A stretch of 64,000 nt of DNA from Streptomyces chartreusis NRRL 3882 (GCF_900236475.1 NZ_LT963352.1:4604501-4668500); one strand, 5' to 3'; numbered from the stretch's first letter, positions 43,863 to 55,598 are shown. Program-made: numbers and translations. The notes: generated by a model from the letters alone, not told the origin.

Positions 43863-43928
43863 GCGCCCAAGGCTACCGGTGCGGGGTGACCGCCCACGAC
43901 TCACTATTCCGGGCGTAGCTTACATACC

Positions 43929-43956
43929 GTTATGGGGGAATTGCGCACTGTGTCAA
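43929..43956 (-). promoter_or_regulatory. serS promoter (sigma-HrdB type)
   Basis: Read on the minus strand: a consensus -35 TTGACA (43951-43956), a 16-nt spacer and -10 CATAAC (43929-43934). The expected transcript would have a leader of about 60 nt before the GTG. Confidence 0.65.
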
Positions 43957-44044
43957 TATACCGACCACCTCTCCCCGGAACGAGGCATCCGCAGGGCGCG
44001 ACGTTGACTCGAATCCCTTGTGGGGAACGGGACTTGGGGCTCGG

Positions 44045-44357
44045 TTGTCCACAGGGATCCACACCCGCCCAAAAGTTATCCACAGGCTGTGTGGAAGATC
44101 TGTGGACGTCGGAATTGATCACTCCGGAAGGCTCTGCCGCACCGAAGAATTCCCGGTGCAAACCTGCCCTGTCCTCACTTTCGAGTGGAAATGGGTCACC
44201 CCGAAGAGTTACGCAAGGGAAAACGGTAGACGAAGGGTGACCTGCACGCCGATGGACGCATCAGGTGCCTGTAGGGCGATTTGTCGACTGACCAACACTT
44301 CGTTGTCGACTTGTCCCCAGGTCGAGAACCAAGCCTGTGGATAACTTCTGTGGATAA
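44045..44357. promoter_or_regulatory. DnaA-box cluster between serS and pheA
   Basis: Four perfect boxes: TTGTCCACA (44045-44053), TTATCCACA (44076-44084), and two inverted TTATCCACA (44336-44344 and 44349-44357). Weaker ones are GGATCCACA (44055-44063), inverted ACGTCCACA (44101-44109) and TTGTCCCCA (44311-44319). S. coelicolor is known to carry strong DnaA-box clusters outside oriC (named H69, H24 and D78) that limit initiation; I think this serS-pheA cluster is the D78 counterpart, but from memory only. Confidence 0.88.
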
Positions 44358-44380
44358 CGACAATCAGCAGGTACGACGGC

Positions 44381-45313
44381 CTAGAACCGGCCGTCCTGGC
44401 ACCGCGCCACCCAGTCCGCCGCCGCCACGAACTCCTCGTCCGACGTCCCCAGCCGCGGCGGCTGGACATCCCCCGGCTTCATGTCCGCGCGCGGATAGGA
44501 GCCGAGATAACGCACCTGGAGGCAGATCCGCTTCAGGCCCATCAGGGCTTCGGCCACCCGGCGGTCGGAGATATGGCCCTCGGCGTCGATGCAGAAGCAG
44601 TAGTTGCCGATGCCCGCGCCGGTGGGCCGGGACTGGAGCAGCATCAGGTTGATGCCGCGCGTGGCGAACTCGCCCAGCAGATCGCGCAGGCCTCCGGGGT
44701 GGTCGTCGCGCTGCCACAGCACGACGGAGGTCTTGTCCGCGCCGGTCGGCGCCGCGGGCCGGGCGGGCCGGCCGACCAGCACGAACCGCGTCTGGGCGTT
44801 CTCCGCGTCGTGGATCCCGGTCTCCAGGGCCTCCAGGCCGTAGCGGGCGGCCGCGAACTCGCCGGCGAAGGCGGCGTCGTACTGACCCTCCTGGACCAGC
44901 CGGGCGGCGTCCGCGTTCGAGGCGGCCGACTCCCAGTGGGCGTCCGGGAGGTGCTTCTTCAGCCAGTTGCGCACCTGCGGCTGCGCGGCCGGGTGGGCGG
45001 AGACGGTCTTGATGTCCGACAGCTTGGTGCCGGGGCGGACCAGCAGCGCGAAGGTGATCGACAGCAGCACCTCGCGGTAGATCATCAGCGGCGCGCCGGC
45101 GACCAGTTCGTCGAGGGTGGTGGTGATGCCGCCCTCGACGGAGTTCTCGATCGGCACGAACGCGGCCTCGGCCTCGCCGGCGCGTACCGCGTCGAGCGCG
45201 GACTGGACGGACACGTACGGGATGAGCTCCCGGGTGGCGGCCTCGGGAAGCGTGCGCAGGGCGACTTCGGTGAAGGTGCCCTCGGGGCCGAGATACGCAT
45301 AGCTCGCTGGCAT
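44381..45313 (-). CDS. pheA: Prephenate dehydratase
   Basis: A 310-aa cytosolic enzyme that converts prephenate to phenylpyruvate for phenylalanine synthesis. The PDT domain (about 5-185) has YLGPEGTFTEVAL, PIENSVEGGI and the catalytic TRF motif in NAQTRFVLVG. The ACT regulatory domain (about 200-280) has GGLRDLLGEFATRGINLMLLQSRPTG, with Q in place of the usual E of the ESRP motif; phenylalanine feedback should still be possible. Monofunctional, as in actinobacteria. It starts with MPASYAYLGPEG. The downstream spacer holds the DnaA cluster. Confidence 0.96.
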   Translation of the reverse strand: MPASYAYLGPEGTFTEVALRTLPEAATRELIPYVSVQSALDAVRAGEAEAAFVPIENSVEGGITTTLDELVAGAPLMIYREVLLSITFALLVRPGTKLSDIKTVSAHPAAQPQVRNWLKKHLPDAHWESAASNADAARLVQEGQYDAAFAGEFAAARYGLEALETGIHDAENAQTRFVLVGRPARPAAPTGADKTSVVLWQRDDHPGGLRDLLGEFATRGINLMLLQSRPTGAGIGNYCFCIDAEGHISDRRVAEALMGLKRICLQVRYLGSYPRADMKPGDVQPPRLGTSDEEFVAAADWVARCQDGRF

Positions 45314-45375
45314 GACCTCACCCTAGTGGGCCCGCGGAAGCGCTATCCCCCACAAGCCCGCCCAGAGACCAACTC

Positions 45376-46665
45376 TCACCCCTCCAGCAACTTCTGTCCC
45401 ACGTACTCGCCCTCCGCGGCCCCACCGGGCACCGCGAACAGCCCGCTCGACTCGTGCCGGATGAACTGCGACAGGGCGTCGCCGCGGTCGAGCTTGCGCT
45501 GCACCGGCACGAAGCCGCGCAGCGGATCGGCCTGCCAGCAGATGAAGAGCAGGCCCGCGTCCGGGACCCCGTCCGGGTCGATGCCGTCGTGGAAGGAGAA
45601 CGGGCGGCGGAGCATCGCCGCGCCACCGTTCTGGTCGGGCCGTGTGATGCGGGCGTGGGCGTTGATCGGGACGACCAGGTTGCCCCGGGAGTCCGTCTTC
45701 TCCAGGTCCATCTCGGTCGTCTCGGTGCCGCCGGACAGCGCCGCCCCGTCGGACTTGCGGCGGCCTATCACGTCCTCCTGGGCCTTGACGGAGAGCTTCT
45801 CCCAGTCGTCGAGGAGCATGCGGATACGGCGTACGACGGCGTAGGAGCCGTTCGCCATCCAGGCCGGTTCGCCCTTCTCCGGCACGAAGATCCGCTGGTC
45901 GAAGTCGGCCTCGGACGGCTTCGGATTGCGGGTGCCGTCGATCTGCCCCATCAGGTTGCGGGCCGTCATGGGGTGGGCGGTCGCGCCCGGCGAGCGGTTG
46001 AAGCCGTTCATCTGCCAGCGCACCTTGGCGGCCCGGCCCGCGTCCTTCTGGATCGCGCGCAGGGCGTGGAAGGCCACGAGGGCGTCGTTGGCGCCGACCT
46101 GCACCCACAGGTCGCCGTTGCTGCGGTTCCTGTCGAGGTGGTCGGAGGAGAACTCGGGCAGCGGGTCCAGGGCGGTCGGCCGCTGCTGCTCCAGGCCGGT
46201 CCTGCCGAAGAAGCTGTGGCCGAAGCCGAAGGTGATCGTCAGCGACGAGGGTCCGGCGTCGCGGGCCACATCGGTGTCGTCGTGCGCGCTCGGCTCGCCC
46301 GCCATCAGCCGCCGGGCGGTCTCCGACCAGCGGCGCAGCAGGGCGGCGGCCTCCTTGCGGCCGGCGCCTGCCGCCAGGTCGAAGGCGACGAGGTGGCCGC
46401 GGGCCTGGAGGCCCTCGGTGATGCCGGGCTGATGTTTCCCGTGAAACATCGCCCGGTCGGTGCCGAGCGAGGTGAGCGGAGCGGCGGCGTCGGAGGGGGC
46501 GGCGGCGTATCCGACGGCCGCGCCCGCCGTGCCGAGGACGAGCCCGGTGGCACCGGCGGTGCCGAGCAGGCGGCGCCGTGAGATGCCGTCCTGGGCAGGG
46601 GCCGCTTCGGTCTCCCCCGGCACGGTGCCGGGGGTACGGGCTTGCGGAATGGACTGGTCAGCCAT
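45376..46665 (-). CDS. dtpA: Dye-decolorizing heme peroxidase DtpA (Tat-exported)
   Basis: A 429-aa DyP peroxidase. Tat signal: SRRRLLGTAGATGLVLGTAGAAVGYA, residues about 29-55. The DyP GxxDG motif is GQIDGTRNPK (about 235), with the distal Asp. The proximal heme His lies in SFHDGIDPDG (about 347), and a conserved distal Arg follows in the family. In S. lividans, DtpA takes part in extracellular copper trafficking to the radical-copper oxidase GlxA. It is the last gene of a leftward copper block, 6 nt after the CopCD gene. A one-mismatch parS lies in codons about 73-78 (MFHGKHQ). Confidence 0.94.
   Translation of the reverse strand: MADQSIPQARTPGTVPGETEAAPAQDGISRRRLLGTAGATGLVLGTAGAAVGYAAAPSDAAAPLTSLGTDRAMFHGKHQPGITEGLQARGHLVAFDLAAGAGRKEAAALLRRWSETARRLMAGEPSAHDDTDVARDAGPSSLTITFGFGHSFFGRTGLEQQRPTALDPLPEFSSDHLDRNRSNGDLWVQVGANDALVAFHALRAIQKDAGRAAKVRWQMNGFNRSPGATAHPMTARNLMGQIDGTRNPKPSEADFDQRIFVPEKGEPAWMANGSYAVVRRIRMLLDDWEKLSVKAQEDVIGRRKSDGAALSGGTETTEMDLEKTDSRGNLVVPINAHARITRPDQNGGAAMLRRPFSFHDGIDPDGVPDAGLLFICWQADPLRGFVPVQRKLDRGDALSQFIRHESSGLFAVPGGAAEGEYVGQKLLEG
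46434..46447. other. parS-like site (one mismatch) inside dtpA
   Basis: GTTTCCCGTGAAAC, 13/14 to consensus, in the coding sequence just after the Tat signal region. Confidence 0.7.
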
Positions 46666-46671
46666 GGTGGT

Positions 46672-48696
46672 TCAGCCGATCTGCGCGTTCTTGGAGACGG
46701 TCACCTCGTCGATGTCGGAGGTCCGCACGGTCACGTCGACCTTCCAGTCGCCGGCCATGGGGATCTGCACTCCGTTCGCCGACCAGTGTCCGGTTGCGAT
46801 GTGGTCGGGGACGACGGGCAGCGGCCCGATGTCCTTGGCTTTGAGGGTGAAGTCGACCTTGACCTCGGGGATGTCGAAGGCCCCGCCGCCTGGCCGCTCC
46901 ACGTAGACGTGCATCTCGTTGTCGCCCACGCGTGCGGGGTCGAGGTCGACCGTGACGATGCCCTTGCCGTCCTGGCCGCCGGTGTCGAAGGGCATGTTCA
47001 GGGTCAGTGCCCCGGACCCGCTCGTGTCGGGCGCGGTGGACGCGGAGGACGATGTGGCGGCCTTGGCCTCCTGCTCCGTGCGTCCCGGCTCGGTCTGTGT
47101 GAGGACGGTGGTGACGGCGAGCAGGACGACCGCGATGCCGGCCTCGGTCAGCACGGAGCGGCGCAGGCCGGAGCGGTTCGGGTCGGCGTCCCGCAGCCGC
47201 TTCTGCCGGGCGGCGTCCCGGGCGGCCCGTTGCCGGGCGAGCTGCGCGGCCCGCTCGGTGTCGGCGGGCTCGGAATCAGGCTGCTCGTCGGACTCGGCGT
47301 CGGCGTCGGTGTCCGTGTCGGTGTCGGCGTCGGCAGCGGCCTCTGGGTCCGTGCCGGTCTCGTCATTGCCGGTCACAGCGGGCTCGGCCGGACCGGCAGC
47401 GTCACCGGAGGCATCGGCCCCTGCTCCGACCCGCGCCTTCTCCCGCTCCGCCGATGCCGGCACCGCTTCCGCCAGGCGCCCGGTCCACCGGCGCGAGATC
47501 CACGCGACGCCGACCAGGACCGCCACGAGGGCGATCTTGGCGAGGAGCAGTTGTCCGTACCGCGTGTCGGTGAAGGCCGACCAGGAGCCGAGCTGGCGCC
47601 AGGACTGGTACGTCCCGGTCGCGATCAGCGCGACGACGCTGCCGAAGGCGACGCGGGAGAAGCGGCGTACGGCCGTCGCGTCGACGGGCGCGTCGGCCGG
47701 TGCCCGGTACAGGGCGATCAGCAGCGCGCCCAGCCCGCCGAGCCACGCGGCGACGGCGAGCAGATGGAGGACGTCGACCGGCATGGCGATGCCCGCCTGG
47801 AGCCCGACCGAGGCGTGCTCGGACATCGCCCAGCTCGCGGCGAGTCCGGCCGCCACGACGACGCCGCCGATAGCGAGCCCGAAGGTCAGGTCGCGCTTCT
47901 CCTGGGGGTCCTCCCGCTTGTCGTACGCCCCGAACAGTACGGCGATGAACAGCGCCGCCGCGGCGAGCAGCAACAGCCGGGACACCAGGGCCGCGCCGGT
48001 CTTGGTCTGGAGCACCTGCCCGAGCAGGGACAGGTCGAAGACGTCGGCGACCTTCCCGGAGCCGGTGAAGGAGCCGCGCAGGAGCAGCAGGGCGAGGGTG
48101 GCGGCGGTCAGCGCGAGCCACCCGGAGACGACGAATCGCTGCACGGGCCGCACCCCGGAGCCGCGCGGCCAGCAGGCGAGTACGAAGGCGGCGCCGCCGG
48201 CCATCACGATGAACCCGGCGTAGGACACGTACCGCCCGAAGCCGTACAGCCAGCCGACCACGCCGTCGTCGGTCGACTGCCCGGAGACCGACACGGACGT
48301 CTTGGAGGGGGCACCGATGGAGAAGGTGTAGGCACCGGCCACGGGATGGCTGTCCGCGGACACCACCTGGTAGGCGACCGTGTAGGTGCCGTCGGGCAGT
48401 CCGGAATGGAGCCGCACGGCGTAGGTCGTGCCGCTGACACCGGACGGTTCGCCCGCGTCGACGCGCTTGCCCTCGGGGTCGAGCACGCGCAACGAGTCGT
48501 CGGACAGCGCGACCTGCTCGGAGAAGGTGAGCGAGATCCGGGCCGGTGCCTTGTCGACCACCGCCCCCTGCGCGGGGTCGCTGCCGGTCACCGCGGCGTG
48601 CGCGGAGGCCGGACCTGCTCCGGCCAGGAGTGCGCAGGCCGCGGCCAGGAGCAGCAGCACCACAGTCCGGACACGGGGGGCGATGGTCTGCGTCAC
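46672..48696 (-). CDS. CopC-CopD (YcnJ-like) copper transport fusion protein
   Basis: A 674-aa protein. A signal peptide (LLLLAAACALLAGAGPASA) is cut before HAAVTGSDP, giving the N-terminal copper-binding His of CopC. A CopC domain (about 33-130) comes first, then eight or so CopD membrane helices (about 150-430). A disordered Asp/Ala/Glu-rich cytosolic loop with a DTDTD stretch (about 430-520) and another helix follow. The end is a YtkA/FixH-like external domain (about 570-674). Such fusions import or handle copper in the envelope. Gene order Sco-PCuAC-CopCD-DtpA matches the S. lividans copper locus, supporting a role in supplying copper to cytochrome oxidase or GlxA. Confidence 0.92.
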   Translation of the reverse strand: MTQTIAPRVRTVVLLLLAAACALLAGAGPASAHAAVTGSDPAQGAVVDKAPARISLTFSEQVALSDDSLRVLDPEGKRVDAGEPSGVSGTTYAVRLHSGLPDGTYTVAYQVVSADSHPVAGAYTFSIGAPSKTSVSVSGQSTDDGVVGWLYGFGRYVSYAGFIVMAGGAAFVLACWPRGSGVRPVQRFVVSGWLALTAATLALLLLRGSFTGSGKVADVFDLSLLGQVLQTKTGAALVSRLLLLAAAALFIAVLFGAYDKREDPQEKRDLTFGLAIGGVVVAAGLAASWAMSEHASVGLQAGIAMPVDVLHLLAVAAWLGGLGALLIALYRAPADAPVDATAVRRFSRVAFGSVVALIATGTYQSWRQLGSWSAFTDTRYGQLLLAKIALVAVLVGVAWISRRWTGRLAEAVPASAEREKARVGAGADASGDAAGPAEPAVTGNDETGTDPEAAADADTDTDTDADAESDEQPDSEPADTERAAQLARQRAARDAARQKRLRDADPNRSGLRRSVLTEAGIAVVLLAVTTVLTQTEPGRTEQEAKAATSSSASTAPDTSGSGALTLNMPFDTGGQDGKGIVTVDLDPARVGDNEMHVYVERPGGGAFDIPEVKVDFTLKAKDIGPLPVVPDHIATGHWSANGVQIPMAGDWKVDVTVRTSDIDEVTVSKNAQIG

Positions 48697-48709
48697 AGTG
48701 GTCCCTCCC

Positions 48710-49183
48710 TCAGTGTCCGGTCTTCGGGTTGTAGGTCGCCGACTTCACCGGCATCTCGACCTTGACCGGGCCGGAGTGGGCGAAGTGGAGCTCGACGGAG
48801 ACCGTCTGACCTTCCTTCGGCTTGCGCTTCAGCTGCTCGAACATCAGGTGGTTGCCGCCGCTCTTCAGCACGAGTTCGCCGTGGGCGGGGACCTTCAGGG
48901 CCTTGACCTCCTGCATGGCCCCGCCGGTGGTCTCGTGAACGGTGACCTGCCCGGCGACGTCGCTGGTGACCGAGGTCAGCTCGTCGGCGGCACCGCCCTT
49001 GTTGGTGACGGTGAAGAAGCCGGCCGCCATCTCGTCGGAGACGGGCTGCGGCATGTACGCGGAGCCCACGGAGAGTTCCGCCTTGCCGCTCCCGGAACCG
49101 GAGTCCGAGGCCGAGCCGCCGCAACCCGCCAGGGCCAGTGCCCCGGCTATGACGAGGGCCGCAGGTGCGAGTCGCCGCCTCAC
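48710..49183 (-). CDS. ecuC: PCuAC-type extracytoplasmic copper chaperone (ECuC-like lipoprotein)
   Basis: A 157-aa lipoprotein. Signal and lipobox LVIAGALALAGC (Cys about 20), then a PCuAC (DUF461) domain. The copper motif H-x10-M-x21-H-x-M can be traced in the Met/His pattern VHETTGGAMQ ... NHLMFEQL. These periplasmic-type chaperones deliver Cu(I) to Sco or to the Cu site of oxidases. The GTG start overlaps the sco stop by 4 nt (GTGA). In S. lividans the equivalent, ECuC, transfers copper to Sco. Confidence 0.9.
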   Translation of the reverse strand: MRRRLAPAALVIAGALALAGCGGSASDSGSGSGKAELSVGSAYMPQPVSDEMAAGFFTVTNKGGAADELTSVTSDVAGQVTVHETTGGAMQEVKALKVPAHGELVLKSGGNHLMFEQLKRKPKEGQTVSVELHFAHSGPVKVEMPVKSATYNPKTGH

Positions 49184-49833
49184 GGGTTCTCTCCCTTGGC
49201 GATCTTGGGGAGGTCCTTGGTGTAGTCGTCGACGGTGGCGTCCTCGCCGTAGAGCACATAGCCGCCGTCGGTCTTCGGCGAGAAGGCGATGACCTGGGTG
49301 CCGTGCTCGGAGATGATCTTGCCGTTCTTGTCCTTGTGCGGCGGATCGATGGAGATGCCGAGGGTGCGGGCTCCGGCCTGGATGGTGGCGAAGTCGCCGG
49401 TGAGGCCGATGAACTGCGGGTCGATGCCCTTGAGCCACTTGCCGAGCTCGGCCGGCTTGTCGCGGTCCGGGTCGGTGGTGACGAACACGACACGCATCTC
49501 GTCCTGCTCGGCCTTGGGCAGCTGCTTCTTGGCCACGGCGATGTTGCTCATCGTCGACGGGCAGACGTCGGGGCAGTGGGTGTAGCCGAAGTAGATCAGC
49601 GTGGGCTTGCCCTCGGTCTCCTTGCGGAGGTCGTACTTCTTGCCCTGCGTGTCGGTGAGGACCAGGTCCGGCTTCTCGAACGGCTTGTCGAGAACGGTGG
49701 CGGCCTTGTCGCTGCCGGCCTGCTCGGACACGACGGCGACCGGCTTGTCGCTGTCGTTGCCGCTGCCGCAGGCGGTCAGGGTCAGGGAGGCCGCGGCGAG
49801 CAGAGCGGCCGCGGCGAAGGTCTTGGTGCGCAT
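49180..49833 (-). CDS. sco: Sco/SenC copper chaperone lipoprotein
   Basis: A 217-aa Sco1/SenC-type thioredoxin-fold protein. Lipobox LTLTAC (Cys about 22). Copper-binding C-x3-C is in YTHCPDVCPS (about 83-92), and the third ligand His is in HGTQVIAFSP. It passes copper to the Cu-A site of cytochrome oxidase; S. lividans sco mutants lose copper-dependent development. Start MRTKTFAAAAL. It follows the YcnI-like gene after a spacer with a strong hairpin and overlaps the ECuC gene. Confidence 0.93.
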   Translation of the reverse strand: MRTKTFAAAALLAAASLTLTACGSGNDSDKPVAVVSEQAGSDKAATVLDKPFEKPDLVLTDTQGKKYDLRKETEGKPTLIYFGYTHCPDVCPSTMSNIAVAKKQLPKAEQDEMRVVFVTTDPDRDKPAELGKWLKGIDPQFIGLTGDFATIQAGARTLGISIDPPHKDKNGKIISEHGTQVIAFSPKTDGGYVLYGEDATVDDYTKDLPKIAKGENP

Positions 49834-49860
49834 AGAAAATGTCCCAGATGTCGGTGACCC

Positions 49861-49909
49861 GGCGCGCACCGGGGTTTCCGCCCGGGGGGGGGGTGACCCG
49901 GTGCGCGCC
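49861..49909 (-). terminator. Long hairpin with G10 run between ycnI-like and sco genes
   Basis: GGCGCGCACCGGG (49861-49873) pairs perfectly with CCCGGTGCGCGCC (49897-49909), a 13-bp stem. The loop holds a run of ten G (49884-49893). It lies 16 nt after the YcnI stop and could be an attenuator lowering sco expression relative to ycnI, or an mRNA-stabilising element. Confidence 0.65.
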
Positions 49910-49925
49910 GGCAACGGAAGCGGCG

Positions 49926-50666
49926 TCAGGCGTTGGTGCGCCGACGCCCGGCCAGCACGCCGTAGGCGACGCCCGCCGCGCCGACCACGATGCCGACGAT
50001 GCCCAGGACGCGGGCGGTCGTGTCGGTGCTGCCGGAGGAGGTGGTGTCGGCGGCGGTGTCGGCGGAGGCCTTCTCCGCCGACGTGGCGCCGGAGGCCTCG
50101 TCGCCCGAGGAGGCGTGGTGCCCGTCGTCGGAGGCGGCGGACAGCTCCAGCACCGGGGCCGGGTTGTCGGGCTCCTCCTGGCCCTCCTGCGGTACCTCGA
50201 TCCAGCGGACGATCTCCTTGTTGGAGTACGTCTGGAGGGCCTTGAAGACCAGCTGGTCGGTGTCCTCGGGAAGTTGGCCGATCGAGACCGGGAACTTCTC
50301 GAAGTAGCCGGGCTCGATGCCCTTGCCGTCGGCGGTCCAGGTGACCTTGGTGACGGCCTCGGAGATCTTCTCGCCGTGCATCTCCAGCGGCTTGTCCAGC
50401 TTGGACTTGGTGACGTCGATCTTCCAGCCGGGCATCGGCTCCGGCATCACCGAGGCCAGCGGGTGGTCGGTGGGGAAGTTGACCTCGAGCTTGGTGGTCG
50501 AGGCGTCGTCCCGCTCGTTGGGGACCTTGAAGTCGACGACCGCGTAGCCGCCCTTGGCGGCTGCGCCCTCGGGCTGCACGCTGACGTGCGCGAAGGCGGG
50601 GACGGACAGGGCGAGAACGGTGATGCCGGCGGCGGCACCGGCCGCGGCGATACGGGAAGCCTTCAT
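49926..50666 (-). CDS. YcnI-family (DUF1775) copper-binding membrane protein
   Basis: A 246-aa exported protein. Signal peptide IAAAGAAAGITVLALSVPAFA, with cleavage leaving an N-terminal His (HVSVQPEG) that, in YcnI proteins, forms the mononuclear copper brace with a Glu. A DUF1775 domain (about 30-165) follows, then a Ser/Ala/Asp/Thr-rich linker. A C-terminal anchoring helix (VLGIVGIVVGAAGVAYGVLAG) is followed by a basic tail. The ATG chosen (MKASRIAAAG) gives a proper signal peptide; longer frames add an unlikely 33 residues. It is upstream of sco in the copper block. Confidence 0.9.
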   Translation of the reverse strand: MKASRIAAAGAAAGITVLALSVPAFAHVSVQPEGAAAKGGYAVVDFKVPNERDDASTTKLEVNFPTDHPLASVMPEPMPGWKIDVTKSKLDKPLEMHGEKISEAVTKVTWTADGKGIEPGYFEKFPVSIGQLPEDTDQLVFKALQTYSNKEIVRWIEVPQEGQEEPDNPAPVLELSAASDDGHHASSGDEASGATSAEKASADTAADTTSSGSTDTTARVLGIVGIVVGAAGVAYGVLAGRRRTNA

Positions 50667-50823
50667 GGAAGGAGCACTCCGCTGTGAGTCGGTCCGGATG
50701 GGAAGGGATACGCGCACGCGCGCGGGCCGCACGACCGCGGCCCCCCTCCAAGCCGTCCGAGGCATCCGGAATCAACCGAATCAACCGGATCGTACGAAAA
50801 GGCGGAGTGGTGGTCGCGTCGCG

Positions 50824-51639
50824 TCAGGCGGCGAGGGCGAGTGCGGATGCGCGAGCCGTGGCGGTCGGCGGGCCGCGCCGGATCACCGTGTGCTGAAGTG
50901 CGGTCGTGCGCGGCATCGCAGGCGCGGGCCGCGCGGCCTGCACGGGGCGCGGACAGGCCTCCGGGGCTCCCGGCAGCCCGGCGCGCAGGGCGCGCACCAG
51001 CGCGAGCGCGGCCCGCAGGGAGCGCACGAGCGCCCCTTCCGTGACTCCCTGCGCCGATAGTTCGGTGAGCCGCAGCAGGGCCAGGTCGCCGTGGCGCAAC
51101 AGCCAGCCGGCGGCGATGGCCGCGAGGACGTGGCCGAGCAGCATCGGCAGGGACGGCCACAGCGAGGTCGACGCCCCGGCGTCCGTCGGCAGATGCGTGT
51201 GCGTGCCCGGGGCCGGCTGGATCCGGGCTTCGGTGAGGATCTTGTGCGCCTGCGCCGGGCTGATCGCCGCCGCCGTCGTGCCGCACACGAACCGCGCGGC
51301 CTGCTGGACCAGCGTGGCGTCGCTCGTGCCCGCCGGCACCGACGATGTGACGGCGGCCGTGCCGTGCTGACCGAGTCCGAACAGGGCGTGCAACACCGTC
51401 TGACCGGCCGCGAGCAGTGCCGCGATCCCCGGCAGCGAGCGCACGCGCCCGGCGAACGGTGCCGCCACGGCGACCACCCCGAGGAACCCGGCGACCAGCG
51501 TCCACAACGGAATGCCGTCGCAGGAGGCGAGCGCGTGACCTGCCCCGGCCAGCACGACACAGACCGCGGCGAACACCGCGGCCCGCAGGATCCGGAGCGT
51601 GAGTCCGGAGCGCGTCGCGCGCGCGTGGGGGGCAGTCAT
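50824..51639 (-). CDS. Multi-pass membrane protein of the copper block
   Basis: A 271-aa protein with about five hydrophobic segments, including ILRAAVFAAVCVVLAGAGHALA, LWTLVAGFLGVVAVAAPFAG, LPGIAALLAAGQTVLHALFG and LPMLLGHVLAAIAAGWLLRHG. The basic, Ala/Pro-rich tail has ARPAPAMPRTTALQHTV. His residues cluster in the loop THTHLPTDAG, a possible metal-binding site. It is the first gene in a leftward row of copper genes, 157 nt before the YcnI-like gene. The operon link is plausible but unproved. No family name is recognised with confidence. Confidence 0.75.
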   Translation of the reverse strand: MTAPHARATRSGLTLRILRAAVFAAVCVVLAGAGHALASCDGIPLWTLVAGFLGVVAVAAPFAGRVRSLPGIAALLAAGQTVLHALFGLGQHGTAAVTSSVPAGTSDATLVQQAARFVCGTTAAAISPAQAHKILTEARIQPAPGTHTHLPTDAGASTSLWPSLPMLLGHVLAAIAAGWLLRHGDLALLRLTELSAQGVTEGALVRSLRAALALVRALRAGLPGAPEACPRPVQAARPAPAMPRTTALQHTVIRRGPPTATARASALALAA

Positions 51640-51861
51640 GGCGGGCTCATCATCGCACTGGCCACCCGGGCCTCGTGCGGCAGGTCCGCAAGATGCCCTA
51701 CGACCGGAACGTCACTCTCTGACCCCTCCCGCCCCCACATACACCGATCAGAGCTGGGGCGCATCCGCCGTATGGGCGGCGTCACGTCAACTTCACGCTT
51801 ACATGCGGGGACTCGGGGCAATACGTAACGGTATGTCGAGCCGCGGCCGGGAGGCTGGAGC

Positions 51862-52332
51862 ATGAGCATCTGGTGGTCACTCCATCTGCGGCGCGAAGCT
51901 GCCAGCGTGCCGCTCGCCAGGCGCCTTCTGATCGGCACCATGGAGACCGCGGGCGTCGACCCCGACATCTCCTACGACCTCTCCGTCGCCCTCAGCGAGG
52001 CCTGCGCGAACGCCGTGGAGCACGGCGGGGACACAGCACGGGGCGGCCCCGGTTCGGAGGCCTACCGGGTCACGGCGTACCTCGACGGCGAGAAGTGCCG
52101 GATCGAGGTCGCCGACGCGGGCCCAGGGTTTCCCGCGGGTTCGGCCGGCCGGTCCCGCCCGCCGATCCGGCCCGCGCACACCGACGCGGAGAACGGCAGA
52201 GGGCTGTGCCTCATCGAGGAGCTGGCCGACCATGTCCACATCGGCAACAAGCCGGGCCGGGGCGGGGCCGTGGTGAGCTTCGACAAAGTCCTCAAGTGGC
52301 GCGAGGACGCCGCGCCGCTGATGGCGGTCTGA
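51862..52332 (+). CDS. RsbW/SpoIIAB-like ATP-binding protein
   Basis: A 156-aa GHKL-type ATPase (HATPase_c_2). N box: LSVALSEACANAVEHGG (about 41-57, conserved E-x3-N). G1-box-like: IEVADAGPGFP; G2: NGRGLCLIEELADHVHI. In Streptomyces, dozens of such proteins act as anti-sigma factors or kinases of anti-anti-sigma factors. No partner sigma or anti-anti-sigma gene is adjacent. The start MSIWWSLHLRREAASVP matches the usual beginning of the family. It converges on the GlyRS gene over a parS site. Confidence 0.88.
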   Translation: MSIWWSLHLRREAASVPLARRLLIGTMETAGVDPDISYDLSVALSEACANAVEHGGDTARGGPGSEAYRVTAYLDGEKCRIEVADAGPGFPAGSAGRSRPPIRPAHTDAENGRGLCLIEELADHVHIGNKPGRGGAVVSFDKVLKWREDAAPLMAV

Positions 52333-52365
52333 CCTCTGCGGACGTCCGATCGGCTGGGATCCGGT

Positions 52366-52379
52366 GTTTCACGTGAAAC
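52366..52379. other. parS site (perfect)
   Basis: Exact GTTTCACGTGAAAC between the stops of the converging RsbW-like and glycyl-tRNA synthetase genes. Rightmost of the nine sites. Confidence 0.93.
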
Positions 52380-52430
52380 GTCAGCCCCGTAACCCTCCGC
52401 CCCACCCCTCCGCGCTCTTGCGCCCGCCTC

Positions 52431-55424
<2,994 letters not shown>

Positions 55425-55598
55425 GATGATCGCGCCTGTTCCCCGAGTCGACCCGGCAAGGTCGGCCATGATCTCACAGGACAATTACCGTTGACCTGCG
55501 GGTTTTTGGCCGCTGTCCGGATGGCGCCGGTTGATACACAGCCGGCTCTCAGGCCGGCCTCACGCATCTGACGGGTGGTGTACCTAAGTTCGCCGTTC

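Larger units (their letters stand above)
43863..44380. other. Convergent-looking 518-bp spacer upstream of serS and downstream of pheA
   Basis: Holds the serS promoter at its left end and the DnaA-box cluster across most of the rest. Open frames here have lower GC at third positions and poor starts, so they are not called. No terminator hairpin after pheA stands out. Confidence 0.5.

Noticed and set aside
43932..44344. Small open frames in the serS-pheA gap
   Set aside because: Weak starts, composition unlike the neighbours and DnaA boxes spread through them; no domain.
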